The translations under genes and the position numbers were made by a program. The notes under the pieces were generated by a model. That model did no database searches. It saw only the letters and a list, made by a program, of their open reading frames with translations, and was not told the DNA's origin. Source: an uncultured Alphaproteobacteria bacterium (GTDB lineage: Bacteria > Pseudomonadota > Alphaproteobacteria > HIMB59 > GCA-002718135). From it: a DNA stretch of 64,000 nt. Positions 28,324 to 37,195 of this stretch are shown one piece after another. Numbering within the stretch: the first letter of the stretch is position 1; each line of letters starts with the position of its first letter. The stretch covers positions 1-64,000 of the forward strand of contig CACONS010000004.1 of the NCBI GenBank assembly GCA_902628645.1, written 5' to 3'.

Positions 28324-28944
28324 ATGAGATACTTTAAAAGAATATTTTTATCGGTTATTCTAACTGCGCTAAGTTGTCTTCCTGTAAAAGCTGAAATGAC
28401 AATTGAAGAGTTATTTTTTGATAATTCAAAACCGTTTCATTTAAAAATGTTGGACGTAATACCTAAAGAAGGAATTGTTCAAATAGGAAATGATGGTGCT
28501 GAAAACACTATTATTGAATTTATGGACTACTTTTGTGGTTATTGTAAAAAAGTTCATCCTGAATTACTTAAGATAGCAAACGACAGAGAAGATACGCGTA
28601 TAGTATTTCTTCAACATCCAGTATTGAGTGAGTCCTCAAAACTTTTAGCCAATATGGTAGTGGCAGCTAATATTCAAAAAAAAGGCTTAGAATTCCATAA
28701 TGCTTTATTTGGAATAGAAGGGAATTTAAATAATGCCAAACTTCAAAAAATTATTGAAGATCTAGAACTTAACAGTGCTAAACTAAATATAGATATGTCT
28801 AAAGAAGAAGTTAAAAATATAGTTGGAATTTCTTCGTTTATGGCAAGTGGTTCGGGTGCAAGAGGTACTCCTACATTCTTTATTAACGAAGAGCTTGTAA
28901 TTGGATATATTTCAATAGATAGAATTGAAGCTTTATTGAAATAA
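28324..28944 (+). CDS. periplasmic DsbA-like thiol:disulfide oxidoreductase
   Basis: A thioredoxin-fold protein for disulfide exchange in the periplasm. The 206-residue protein has a signal peptide (KRIFLSVILTALSCLPVKA, cleavage after residue 23), an N-terminal extension, the active site CGYC at 71-74 within EFMDYFCGYCKKVHPEL, and the cis-proline loop RGTPTFFINEE near residue 180. CGYC and the extension resemble the Com1/DsbA-like group. It stands alone between the DMGDH operon and the DmdA-like gene and ends in a strong hairpin. Confidence 0.9.
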   Translation: MRYFKRIFLSVILTALSCLPVKAEMTIEELFFDNSKPFHLKMLDVIPKEGIVQIGNDGAENTIIEFMDYFCGYCKKVHPELLKIANDREDTRIVFLQHPVLSESSKLLANMVVAANIQKKGLEFHNALFGIEGNLNNAKLQKIIEDLELNSAKLNIDMSKEEVKNIVGISSFMASGSGARGTPTFFINEELVIGYISIDRIEALLK

Positions 28945-28975
28945 AAAAAGCTTCTTAATTAAAAGAAGCTTTTTT
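28944..28975. terminator. bidirectional hairpin terminator
   Basis: A 13-base stem (28944-28956 with 28963-28975) with loop AATTAA contains the core AAGCTTCTT/AAGAAGCTT, flanked by A and T runs, so it can stop transcription from the DsbA-like gene and, on the other strand, from the DmdA-like gene. Confidence 0.9.
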
Positions 28976-28986
28976 AGATAAAAAAC

Positions 28987-30324
28987 TTACTTATTAGCGT
29001 CAGATACCTCTCTGGTATTAGCATTGTAAGATTCCGTAAAAGGAATTGATACAATTTCAGCATCAACTGGAGTTCCAGGTGAGTCTGAATATTGATCAGG
29101 TAAATGTACCTTATATTTCTTGCCTAAAGTTCCAATAGGGAAACCATTTTTACTTAATGTACCTTCATAAGGAACATATCCCATTGCGATATTTCTACCT
29201 TGCTCAGGATGATACCAAGGAGATGTAATAAATCCACATGGTTCACCACCATCCTCTGAAACTAACCAGAAATCTGGCGCATATTCTTCAATTGGTTTTC
29301 CACCAAGAGATAAACCTACAAGTTGTAATTTATAAGGTTTTTGTCCAGCTCTTAGATCATCTCTCATTTTCTCAAGAACTTCTTTACCAACATAATCAGT
29401 AGTTTTATTCCATTCACCTTTGCCTGATAATGAAACTTGATAACCTAGATTACATTGAAATGGATTGTGTTGATTATCCATATCTTGACCCCAAGATAGA
29501 ATTCCAGCTTGAATTCTTCTATGATGGGCTGGTGCTATTACCATAAGATTATGTTTCTTGCCTGCTTCTAAAACAGCGTTCCACATATCATCTGCATATT
29601 TAGTAGAATCATATAAATAGATTTCAAAACCAGCTTCGCCAGAGAAACCAGATTGTGAAATTATACAATCACGTCCACCAACTTTTACTGATGCTAGTCC
29701 ATAAAATGGCATATTATTAATATCAACTTGATCGCCTACAAGATCAGTCATTAAAGCATGAGCCTTAGGTCCCTGTATTTGCACAGGGCTTACATCAATC
29801 TCGTCAATAGTAACATTAAAACGGTTATCATGATTAACACCCTGAAGGTAAAGACCGATATCTGAGTCAGAAAGAGAAAACCAAAACTCATCTTTAGAAA
29901 TTCTTAAAAGAATTGGATCATTTAGCACTCCTCCGTATTGATTACATAAAATTACATATCTTGCTCTCATTGGTGATATTTTTGTAGCATCTCTAGTTAT
30001 TACATAATCAACAAATGCTTCAGCATCTGGTCCCTTAACCTGAATTTGTCTTTCAACAGCAACATTCCACATTGTGACATGATTTTTTATTGCTTCGTAT
30101 TCGACCATTGCTCCACCATCTTCTGGCTTTACATAACCTCTTGGATGATAAATTCTGTTATAAACTGTTGCTCTCCAACATCCTGCCTCCATTGACAAAT
30201 GCCAATAAGGTGATTTCCTTACTCTAGTTGAAATTAGCATTTGAACTGGTGTAGGACCACTCTGTCTTAAATTGTAGGGAACCTTTCTATCTGATTGATC
30301 CACCGACGTAGAATGTTTAATCAT
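28987..30324 (-). CDS. DmdA-like folate-dependent aminomethyltransferase/demethylase
   Basis: A GcvT-fold protein that should transfer a methyl or methylene group to tetrahydrofolate. Several blocks resemble DMSP demethylase DmdA: MWNVAVERQIQVKGPDA, the LNDPILLRISKDEFWFSLSD segment, and DVSPVQIQGPKAHALM followed by SGFSGEAGFEIYLYD. At 445 residues it is about 75 longer than DmdA of SAR11 (369), with a longer N-terminus and a C-terminal extension past the GcvT C-domain. DMSP is therefore a possible substrate but not a safe one; another methylated osmolyte is equally possible. AAGGAG precedes the ATG. It is a single-gene unit near the methylated-glycine genes. Confidence 0.8.
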   Translation of the reverse strand: MIKHSTSVDQSDRKVPYNLRQSGPTPVQMLISTRVRKSPYWHLSMEAGCWRATVYNRIYHPRGYVKPEDGGAMVEYEAIKNHVTMWNVAVERQIQVKGPDAEAFVDYVITRDATKISPMRARYVILCNQYGGVLNDPILLRISKDEFWFSLSDSDIGLYLQGVNHDNRFNVTIDEIDVSPVQIQGPKAHALMTDLVGDQVDINNMPFYGLASVKVGGRDCIISQSGFSGEAGFEIYLYDSTKYADDMWNAVLEAGKKHNLMVIAPAHHRRIQAGILSWGQDMDNQHNPFQCNLGYQVSLSGKGEWNKTTDYVGKEVLEKMRDDLRAGQKPYKLQLVGLSLGGKPIEEYAPDFWLVSEDGGEPCGFITSPWYHPEQGRNIAMGYVPYEGTLSKNGFPIGTLGKKYKVHLPDQYSDSPGTPVDAEIVSIPFTESYNANTREVSDANK

Positions 30325-30415
30325 TATAAACTCCTTAAAATAAATATGTCTTTTCTGTATTTAATCTTTAAATACTCCGCAATAACAAAATGAATATCAT
30401 TTAAAAAAAATGGTG

Positions 30416-30452
30416 GACCTTAATTAGGTCAAAATTTAGTCTTAGTTTTGAC
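30416..30452. promoter_or_regulatory. overlapping inverted repeats in divergent gap
   Basis: GACCT-TAATT-AGGTC (30416-30430) and GTCAAAA-N11-TTTTGAC (30428-30452) share the bases GTC at 30428-30430, so the two hairpins could not form together. They lie between the DmdA-like gene (minus) and the OmpA-like lipoprotein gene (plus). They might be operators or a leader structure; no known riboswitch was recognised. Confidence 0.35.
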
Positions 30453-30476
30453 AGTAAATTTTGATATTAGAATATT

Positions 30477-31385
30477 ATGCAACTTAAATATTTAATACCA
30501 TTTTTATCTATTATAATCTTTTTAAGTGGTTGTTCAGCTAGCTACAAACAACTCTCAACTATGGAGAGTAAAAACCCAAGTAGCTTTCAAGAATACTTAC
30601 TCAATGAATATAAACAAAGAGCTACATTTGAGGCAGAAGAAATGCATGATTGGAATTCAGCAAAATTATATTCTGAAAAAGCTCTCAAGAGTTTGGAAAC
30701 TGATGAAATATATCCAGAAGAAATTTCATATTGGAAACTGCCAGAAGAAAATATTAATGAAATAAGAATTGCATATGATAATCTTATGACAATTTATAAA
30801 GATGCAAAAAAGATTGATCCTTATAATTTAGCAAGGGCTATTTCTTCATTAGATTGTTGGTCAGAGCAGCAGGAGGAGAATTGGCAAACTTGGGATATTA
30901 ATAGTTGTAAGGATGATTTCTTAAAAGCAATGCATGATATATTTGAAAAGATATCAATTGAGGAAAAAGAACAAGAAACATCAAATAAAGAAGAGAGAAA
31001 TTCAAATAATGAAACAAATAATGAGGTAACAATTGTTACTAAAAATAAAAATGAAGAGTTAATGCAGATAATATATTTTGATTTTGATAAATTTAATTTA
31101 TCAGAAGTGAGTAAAGAAAAAATAAAATTATTTTTGGGTAATAATAGCAGTACGATTGAAGAATATCTTGTTGTTGGTCACACTGATACCAAAGGAACAA
31201 AAAAATACAATTTATCATTATCAATTAAAAGAGCAGAAGTTGTAAAAGAAATTTTAATTAATTATGGAATACAACAAAGTAGAATAAAAATATTAGGTAA
31301 GGGCGAAGAATCTTTAGCTGTAAATACTCCAGATGATACCAAACAACCAGCAAATAGAAGGGTAGAAATAAAAAACACAAATTAA
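30477..31385 (+). CDS. OmpA-family lipoprotein
   Basis: A 302-residue envelope protein. The N-terminus is a lipoprotein signal (PFLSIIIFLSGCS) with lipobox LSGC and lipidation on Cys19. Residues 25-160 form a helical domain, 160-190 a low-complexity Asn/Glu linker, and about 195-302 an OmpA-like peptidoglycan-binding domain with IYFDFDKFNLS, VVGHTDTKGTKKYN and NRRVEI. Probably anchors the outer membrane to the cell wall. The helical domain resembles N-terminal domains found with OmpA lipoproteins in related marine bacteria but has no name I recognise. Confidence 0.9.
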   Translation: MQLKYLIPFLSIIIFLSGCSASYKQLSTMESKNPSSFQEYLLNEYKQRATFEAEEMHDWNSAKLYSEKALKSLETDEIYPEEISYWKLPEENINEIRIAYDNLMTIYKDAKKIDPYNLARAISSLDCWSEQQEENWQTWDINSCKDDFLKAMHDIFEKISIEEKEQETSNKEERNSNNETNNEVTIVTKNKNEELMQIIYFDFDKFNLSEVSKEKIKLFLGNNSSTIEEYLVVGHTDTKGTKKYNLSLSIKRAEVVKEILINYGIQQSRIKILGKGEESLAVNTPDDTKQPANRRVEIKNTN

Positions 31386-31425
31386 CTTTTGTTTATAATT
31401 ATTTTGGTATATTGAGCTTTTTTTA

Positions 31426-31818
31426 ATGTATTCTAAAACAACAAAAAAAATAAGCATTACCGTTAAGCCGTACTATCTTGAAGATCAATCTGAACCAGAA
31501 GATCAACATTATGTATGGGCATATAAAGTCACAATTGATAACCAGGGTAATGAAAAAGTGCAGCTTGTAAATAGACACTGGAAAATTATTGATGCTAATG
31601 GCACACTTCAAGAAGTGAGAGGCAAAGGTGTTGTGGGTGAACAGCCTGTACTAAATCCTGGTGAAAAATTTGAATATACAAGTGGGACACCTTTAACTAC
31701 TTCATCCGGTTTTATGGAAGGAACTTATGAGATGCAAGCTGATAACGGTAATACTTTTGATGTTGAGATTCCTCAGTTTTCTTTAGATACACCATTTGAA
31801 AATAACGAATTAAATTAA
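31426..31818 (+). CDS. apaG: ApaG family protein
   Basis: A 130-residue single-domain protein of the ApaG family, a beta-sandwich fold linked to dinucleotide polyphosphate metabolism or divalent cation resistance in other bacteria; the molecular activity is uncertain. Markers are VWAYKVTIDNQG, LVNRHWKIIDANG, VRGKGVVGEQPVLNPGE and the YTSGTPL segment. It lies 12 bases before trkH, but a functional link is not evident. Confidence 0.94.
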   Translation: MYSKTTKKISITVKPYYLEDQSEPEDQHYVWAYKVTIDNQGNEKVQLVNRHWKIIDANGTLQEVRGKGVVGEQPVLNPGEKFEYTSGTPLTTSSGFMEGTYEMQADNGNTFDVEIPQFSLDTPFENNELN

Positions 31819-31830
31819 TTTATAAAAAGG

Positions 31831-33279
31831 ATGAGAGACTTTAGGTCCATATTAAATATTATAGGTTTGCTAATATGTATTGAAGCATTGGCGATGCTAA
31901 TACCAATGTGCTTTGATCTTTATTATGGTAATTATGAATGGTTACAGTTTTTTTATTCTAGTCTAATCACATTTTTTATAGGAATAATTTTATATTTTTC
32001 ATTTAGAAAAAAAAATATTAAGCTTGGAATTAGGCAAGCATTTTTATTAACAATTTCATCTTGGTTAGTAATATCTTTTTTTGGTGCAATTCCATTTGTG
32101 TATTCATCATCTTCACTTTCATATACAGATGCTTTTTTTGAATCTGTAAGTGGAATTACTACAACTGGTGCAACTGTTATTAATAACTTAGAAAACTTAT
32201 CAGAGGGTATATTAATTTGGAGATCTCTTCTTCAATGGTTCGGAGGAATAGGAATAATTGTTCTTGCAATGGCTATTTTGCCAACTTTGCAAATAGGTGG
32301 TATGCAATTGCTACACATGGAACATGATGATCCTTATGAAAAAACAATTCCTAAAGTTAATCGATTTGTAATTGAATTATTTCTACTTTACGTATCTTTA
32401 TCAATTATTTGTGCCTTTTTGTATTTTGTAAATGGAATGCAAGGTTTTGATTCAATTATTCATGCAATGACTACGATTTCAACTGGTGGATTTTCTAATT
32501 ATGATGAATCTTTTTTATATTTTAATTCATTTCAAATTGAGATTATAAGCGTTGTTTTTATGTTGGTTGGAAGTTTACCATTTGTCTTGTATCTGCAATT
32601 TTTACATAATCAAAAAAAATTGATTTTTAAAGATGATCAAATAAAATTATTCTTTCTAATTTTATTTATAATTATTTTGTTAACGACAATTTGGCTAACT
32701 ACTAATCAATCTATAGATACAATTTCTGCTTTTAGAATTTCTTTATTTAATATTACATCAATTTTAACTGGCACCGGCTATACTAGTAGTAACTTTTCTA
32801 GTTGGGGAAGTTTTGGCATTGTAATAATGATGATAATTATGTTTATTGGTGGGTGTGCAGGATCAACCACAGGAGGAATTAAAATATTTAGATTGCAAAT
32901 ACTTTTTAGAGGAGCAATTACCCAAATAAGGAAACTGACTCAACCTCATGCAGTATTGATGATGAGATTTAATGGGAAATCAGTCAATGAAAACACTTAT
33001 AACTCTATTATGGGCTTTTTCTTTATGTATATATTTTTATTTATTTTATCAGCAGTAAGTTTAAGTTTATTCAATTTAGATTTTTTAACTGCTTTCTCAG
33101 CAGCTGCTTCTGCAATTTCAAATGTTGGCCCTGGTTTAGGTGAAATGATAGGACCTAGTGGAAATTATTTTTTATTAGACAATGGCGCCAAATGGATTTT
33201 ATCCCTTACTATGATTATCGGAAGACTGGAAATTTTTACAGTATTAGTTTTATTATCAATGAATTTTTGGAGAAGCTAA
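31831..33279 (+). CDS. trkH: TrkH-family potassium uptake protein
   Basis: The membrane subunit of a K+ uptake system. The 482-residue protein has about ten membrane helices with four repeated pore-loop regions: SVSGITTTGAT, TISTGGFSNYD, TSILTGTGYTSS and AISNVGPGLGE, corresponding to the filter segments of the Trk/Ktr superfamily. GGCAGSTTGGIKIFR is a conserved block. No trkA is adjacent, so the cytoplasmic NAD-binding subunit must be elsewhere. Its end overlaps the convergent lipoprotein gene by four bases. Confidence 0.94.
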   Translation: MRDFRSILNIIGLLICIEALAMLIPMCFDLYYGNYEWLQFFYSSLITFFIGIILYFSFRKKNIKLGIRQAFLLTISSWLVISFFGAIPFVYSSSSLSYTDAFFESVSGITTTGATVINNLENLSEGILIWRSLLQWFGGIGIIVLAMAILPTLQIGGMQLLHMEHDDPYEKTIPKVNRFVIELFLLYVSLSIICAFLYFVNGMQGFDSIIHAMTTISTGGFSNYDESFLYFNSFQIEIISVVFMLVGSLPFVLYLQFLHNQKKLIFKDDQIKLFFLILFIIILLTTIWLTTNQSIDTISAFRISLFNITSILTGTGYTSSNFSSWGSFGIVIMMIIMFIGGCAGSTTGGIKIFRLQILFRGAITQIRKLTQPHAVLMMRFNGKSVNENTYNSIMGFFFMYIFLFILSAVSLSLFNLDFLTAFSAAASAISNVGPGLGEMIGPSGNYFLLDNGAKWILSLTMIIGRLEIFTVLVLLSMNFWRS

Positions 33280-33848
33280 ATAGTTAGATAATTTCCCATA
33301 TAAATTGACAGTTGGTTTTTTGTTTCATTAATATAATCATTCATGGTTTGAAATAATAAGTCATTAATAATTATTTCAGTTTCATTTAAAGAAATATATT
33401 TTTGAGATGTTGTAGATCTTGAGGTTTCTACAGTTGTATTTGCTTTTAGAAAACCACTGTTATCATAAAGTTCATACTCAACTAAAAAAAATAATTCATA
33501 TTTATATATAGTTTTTTCTTCATATTTTTTTGCATCAACATTCTCAATTTCATTTTTTGTAATAGAAGCATCTAAAATATTAATAACTAATTTATTTTCA
33601 TTTCCAATTTTTAATATGTTTTTGTTATGCCATTCCACAATTACATTAATTGGTGATTTTTGGATTTGTTCTTCAATATTATTTTGAGAAAAAACAGAAT
33701 TATATTTTTTATTAACTTCAATATTTTTTGAATAAATTGAAATAGTATCAAGATTTGAAGTATCAATTTCTATTGGTCTTAATATTTCAACTGGTTGACA
33801 TGATAGCACCAAAAATAAAATTAAGGTAAAACTACTTTTTAAGTACAT
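33276..33848 (-). CDS. putative lipoprotein of unknown function
   Basis: A 190-residue protein with a short hydrophobic signal (FTLILFLVLSCQP) whose LVLSC end fits a lipoprotein lipobox at Cys17. The mature part is mixed alpha/beta with no recognised domain. It overlaps the end of argF by 17 bases and converges with trkH by four. Its place at the end of the argD-argF unit is where other alphaproteobacteria often have hslO; nothing suggests a similar role. Confidence 0.68.
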   Translation of the reverse strand: MYLKSSFTLILFLVLSCQPVEILRPIEIDTSNLDTISIYSKNIEVNKKYNSVFSQNNIEEQIQKSPINVIVEWHNKNILKIGNENKLVINILDASITKNEIENVDAKKYEEKTIYKYELFFLVEYELYDNSGFLKANTTVETSRSTTSQKYISLNETEIIINDLLFQTMNDYINETKNQLSIYMGNYLTI

Positions 33849-34728
33849 AAATTAATATAGCTTGTTGAATGTACATTCTATTTTTTGCTTGCATTAATAC
33901 AACAGAATTTTTTCCATCGAGAACTTCTGATGTCACTTCTTGTCCTCTTTTTGCAGGTAAGCAGTGCATAAATATTACATTATTTTTAGCATTGCTAATA
34001 ATTTTTTTATCTACAGTATAATTTTTGAAATATTTTTTTTTATTTTTATTTTTTTCACCCATAGAAACCCAAACATCAGTCATTATACAATTTGAATTTT
34101 TTGTACCTAATATAGGATCAAAAAAATGGTTTAAATTTTTATTTTTGTATTGTTGAAACTCTTTTTTATAATTTTTAAAAATTTCTTTTGGAATGATTAA
34201 ATTTAGTTTGAAATTATAAATATTTTGCAGATGAATAAGAGAGCGTAAGACATTATTATAATCACCTATCCAAGCAATATTAGCATTTTTTATACTTTTA
34301 AGATGCTCTTGTAGAGTTAAAAAATCACCAAGTATTTGGCATGGATGACTATATTCAGTTAAACCATTTATAATCGGCAAAATATTTTCTTTGCTTAAAT
34401 TTACTATTTGTTTGTGATTATTATTTCTTATCATTATACAATCAATATATTGACTTAATACATTAAGAACATCTTCGACTTTTTCTCTTTTATTATCAAA
34501 GCCAATATCTTTACTTTGCAATTCTAAAACAGAACCTCCTAATTTTTGCATTCCAACATTAAAACTTAATCTGGTTCTTAGTGATTGTTTTTCGAAAATT
34601 AAACCGAGAGTTTTATCTTTGCAAGATAAAGAATATTTTTTTGGGTTTTTTTTTATTTTTTTAGCAAGATAAATTATTTCATCAATTTCTTTTTTTTTAA
34701 AACTATTAATATCAATAAAATGCTTCAT
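33832..34728 (-). CDS. argF: ornithine carbamoyltransferase
   Basis: Forms citrulline from ornithine and carbamoyl phosphate in arginine synthesis. The 298-residue protein is full length. The carbamoyl phosphate site SLRTRLSF, the HPCQILGDFLTL block, DVWVSMGE and the ornithine-binding MHCLPAKRGQEV are all present. Its ATG overlaps the argD stop by four bases, giving the usual argD-argF pair. Confidence 0.96.
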   Translation of the reverse strand: MKHFIDINSFKKKEIDEIIYLAKKIKKNPKKYSLSCKDKTLGLIFEKQSLRTRLSFNVGMQKLGGSVLELQSKDIGFDNKREKVEDVLNVLSQYIDCIMIRNNNHKQIVNLSKENILPIINGLTEYSHPCQILGDFLTLQEHLKSIKNANIAWIGDYNNVLRSLIHLQNIYNFKLNLIIPKEIFKNYKKEFQQYKNKNLNHFFDPILGTKNSNCIMTDVWVSMGEKNKNKKKYFKNYTVDKKIISNAKNNVIFMHCLPAKRGQEVTSEVLDGKNSVVLMQAKNRMYIQQAILIYVLKK

Positions 34729-35903
34729 CTTGATAATTCTTTTAAACTTTTTTTAATTATTGTTAATGATTTATCAATCTCTTTATAAGATACAATAAGT
34801 GGTGGGGCTAATCTTACTGTATTATCTGCAGCAGGTACATTTAGTAATTTATTTTTTTTAAGTTGTTCAGAAAAATCTATATTGCTAATATTTGTTTTAA
34901 TTCCCAATAAAAGTCCTGCACCTCTAACCTCTGAAATAATATTTGATGAATTCTCTAATTTTTTTAAATTTTTCCAGAAATATCTTGCTGTTTTATCAAC
35001 TTTTGTAAGAAATGTTTTATTAGAGATAATTTTTAAGACTTCTAAACCTACACTCATGGCTAACGGATTACCGCCATAAGTTGATCCATGACTGCCTTTA
35101 GTCATTGCAACACATGCTTTGTTTGTTGACATACAAGCACCAAGTGGAAAACCCGATCCAATACCTTTTGCCACAGACATAATATCAGGTTTTATTTTTG
35201 CCCATTCATGTGAAAATAATTTACCTGATCTTCCAAATCCACACTGAACCTCATCGAAAAAAAGTAAGATTTTCTTTTCGTTACAGATTTTTCTTAGTAA
35301 TTTTAAAAAACTTAGATTGGCAGGACGAACACCCCCTTCTCCTTGAATTGGTTCAATAATAATACCAGCTGTTTTTTTATTTATTGCCGATATTAATTTT
35401 TTTTCATTATTAAATTCGATTTGTTTAAATCCTTTAAGCATAGGTCCAAAACCATTGGAGTATTTTTTGTTTTTTTGTGCAGAAAGTGCTCCATAAGTTC
35501 TTCCATGAAAAGCGCCATCAAAAGTAATAATCTCTGTTTTGTTAGTCTTGTAATATGAATGATATCCTCTTATTATTTTAATTCCACATTCAATAGATTC
35601 AGCTCCTGAATTAGTAAAAAAAACTTTGTTTGCAAAAGAATTTTTACATAGTAATTTTGCAAATTGTTCCTGTTTTTTAATTTTATATAAGTTTGAAACA
35701 TGCCAGAGTTGTTTCGATTGCTTATTAAGCGCCTCTATAAGCTTAGGATGACAATGACCAAGAGAATTTACAGCTATTCCACTTGCAAAATCTAAATATT
35801 TTGTATTTTGACTAGAGTATAAATAACATCCTTTGCCTTTTGCAAATTCAAGAGATTTGTTCCCATAAGTTGGCATCACGTTTGATAAAAGTTTATTAAC
35901 CAT
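34725..35903 (-). CDS. argD: acetylornithine aminotransferase
   Basis: A class III PLP-dependent aminotransferase making N-acetylornithine from the semialdehyde in arginine synthesis (family members may also act on succinyldiaminopimelate). The 392-residue protein has FFTNSGAESIECGIKI, FFDEVQCGFGRSGKLF and the PLP lysine region VAKGIGSGFPLGAC, followed by GSTYGGNPLAMSV. It starts two bases after the ABC-2 permease stop. Confidence 0.94.
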   Translation of the reverse strand: MVNKLLSNVMPTYGNKSLEFAKGKGCYLYSSQNTKYLDFASGIAVNSLGHCHPKLIEALNKQSKQLWHVSNLYKIKKQEQFAKLLCKNSFANKVFFTNSGAESIECGIKIIRGYHSYYKTNKTEIITFDGAFHGRTYGALSAQKNKKYSNGFGPMLKGFKQIEFNNEKKLISAINKKTAGIIIEPIQGEGGVRPANLSFLKLLRKICNEKKILLFFDEVQCGFGRSGKLFSHEWAKIKPDIMSVAKGIGSGFPLGACMSTNKACVAMTKGSHGSTYGGNPLAMSVGLEVLKIISNKTFLTKVDKTARYFWKNLKKLENSSNIISEVRGAGLLLGIKTNISNIDFSEQLKKNKLLNVPAADNTVRLAPPLIVSYKEIDKSLTIIKKSLKELSR

Positions 35904-35905
35904 AT

Positions 35906-36676
35906 TTAAAATTTAATTTTATATCCTTTGCGAAACATAAAATAGCATAATAAAATTAATATAATATTAATAATTATTAAGAAGATTGATCCTTGGATTA
36001 ATGAGCTATCAGAAATTCCCGTAAAAGCATATCTGAAACCATCAATATTATAGAAGAATGGATTGAATGAGGAAACTGTCTGCCAAAACTCTGGAAGTCT
36101 CGAAATTGAATAAAATGTTCCAGACAAAAAAGTAAGAGGTAAAACTATAAAATTAGTTATACCTTGTTGTTGATCCCATTTGTCTGCCCATATACCAACA
36201 ATTGTTCCCAAAGTTCCCATCATTGTACACCCCATTAATGTAAAAAATAGTAAAGCAGTGTAAGAGTGAACGGTTAAAGGAACAAATATCATAACCCCCA
36301 AAGTAGTAGCTATACCGCAAACAATGCCTCTACAAACAGAACCAATAATAAAACCAAATGCTAGTTCAAAATTATTTAATGGAGCCATTAATATGTCTAC
36401 AATATTTCCTTGAAATTTTGATTGACCAATACTTGATGCGGAATTAGCGAAAGCGTTTTGCAACATAGTCATCATTATTAGACCGGGTGCAATGAAATAA
36501 GGAAGATCAATACCATTTATAGAATTTACAGATCTACCTAGAGCTAAACTAAAAACAGCTAAAAATAATAAAGAGCTAATAGCTGGTCCAATCACAGTTT
36601 GTATTCCAACTTTTAAGAACCTAAAGACTTCTTTTTTTACTAATGTAAGAAAACAAAGATAATTATAGTAAATCAT
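35906..36676 (-). CDS. ABC-2 type transporter permease
   Basis: A 256-residue inner-membrane protein with six hydrophobic segments, matching ABC-2 permeases of exporter systems (YadH/NodJ-like). Recognisable parts are LVKKEVFRFLKVGIQTVIGP at the start, a GNIVDILMAPLNNFEL segment and LPLTFLSGTFYSISRLP. The cognate ATPase gene is not next to it; the neighbours are argD downstream and recX in the opposite direction. Substrate unknown. Confidence 0.88.
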   Translation of the reverse strand: MIYYNYLCFLTLVKKEVFRFLKVGIQTVIGPAISSLLFLAVFSLALGRSVNSINGIDLPYFIAPGLIMMTMLQNAFANSASSIGQSKFQGNIVDILMAPLNNFELAFGFIIGSVCRGIVCGIATTLGVMIFVPLTVHSYTALLFFTLMGCTMMGTLGTIVGIWADKWDQQQGITNFIVLPLTFLSGTFYSISRLPEFWQTVSSFNPFFYNIDGFRYAFTGISDSSLIQGSIFLIIINIILILLCYFMFRKGYKIKF

Positions 36677-36709
36677 ATTAGGAGTTTTCTTTTAATATAT
36701 TTAAATTAT

Positions 36710-37195
36710 TTGTATATTAATTTAGTGGACGAAAAAAAACTCTTAAAATATGCCGTTGATTACTTAAGCAAGTACGATTCCTCAAAGAATAATTTAGTTA
36801 GTGTGCTTAAAAGAAAAATTTTAAGATTAAATTTAACAAATTTTGAGAAAAAAAAACTCATTGATATTATTGAAAGTATAATTTTAAAATTAGAAAAAAA
36901 TAAACTTATTGATGATGATAGATATAGCTCAACAAAAATTCATTCTTTATCAAATTCTGGAAAATCTAAAAATTTTATTTTCAATTACTTGACTAAAAAA
37001 GGAGTGAGTAGATCTCAAATTCAAAATAATTTGAACTTAATGATGCAAGATAACGATAATTGGGAATTAGAGTCAGCAAAAATATTTGCTAAAAAAAAGA
37101 AATTGTTGGAAAAAAATGAAAGTTATGAAAAAAAATTAGCAAAAATGGCAAGAGCTGGTTTTAGCTATGACATATGTAAGAAAATATTAGGTTAG
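36710..37195 (+). CDS. recX: RecX-family regulatory protein
   Basis: RecX proteins bind RecA filaments and limit recombination activity. The 161-residue protein is helical throughout with three-helix repeats: LLKYAVDYLSKYDSS at the start, LIDDDRYSSTKIHSL in the centre and a repeat ending MARAGFSYDICKKIL, the usual RecX closing pattern. Start is TTG at 36710; GTG at 36725 is an alternative. recA is not adjacent. The gene ends overlapping the convergent AI-2E gene by four bases. Confidence 0.82.
   Translation: MYINLVDEKKLLKYAVDYLSKYDSSKNNLVSVLKRKILRLNLTNFEKKKLIDIIESIILKLEKNKLIDDDRYSSTKIHSLSNSGKSKNFIFNYLTKKGVSRSQIQNNLNLMMQDNDNWELESAKIFAKKKKLLEKNESYEKKLAKMARAGFSYDICKKILG

Noticed and set aside
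30448..30476. TTGACA at 30448-30453 as a -35 box for the OmpA-like lipoprotein gene
   Set aside because: At normal spacing the -10 box would touch the ATG at 30477 and the transcript would start inside the gene, while a later start would lose the lipoprotein signal.
30325..30476. Glycine or SAM riboswitch before the DmdA-like gene
   Set aside because: No conserved core of these riboswitches was recognised; only the inverted repeats described above are visible.
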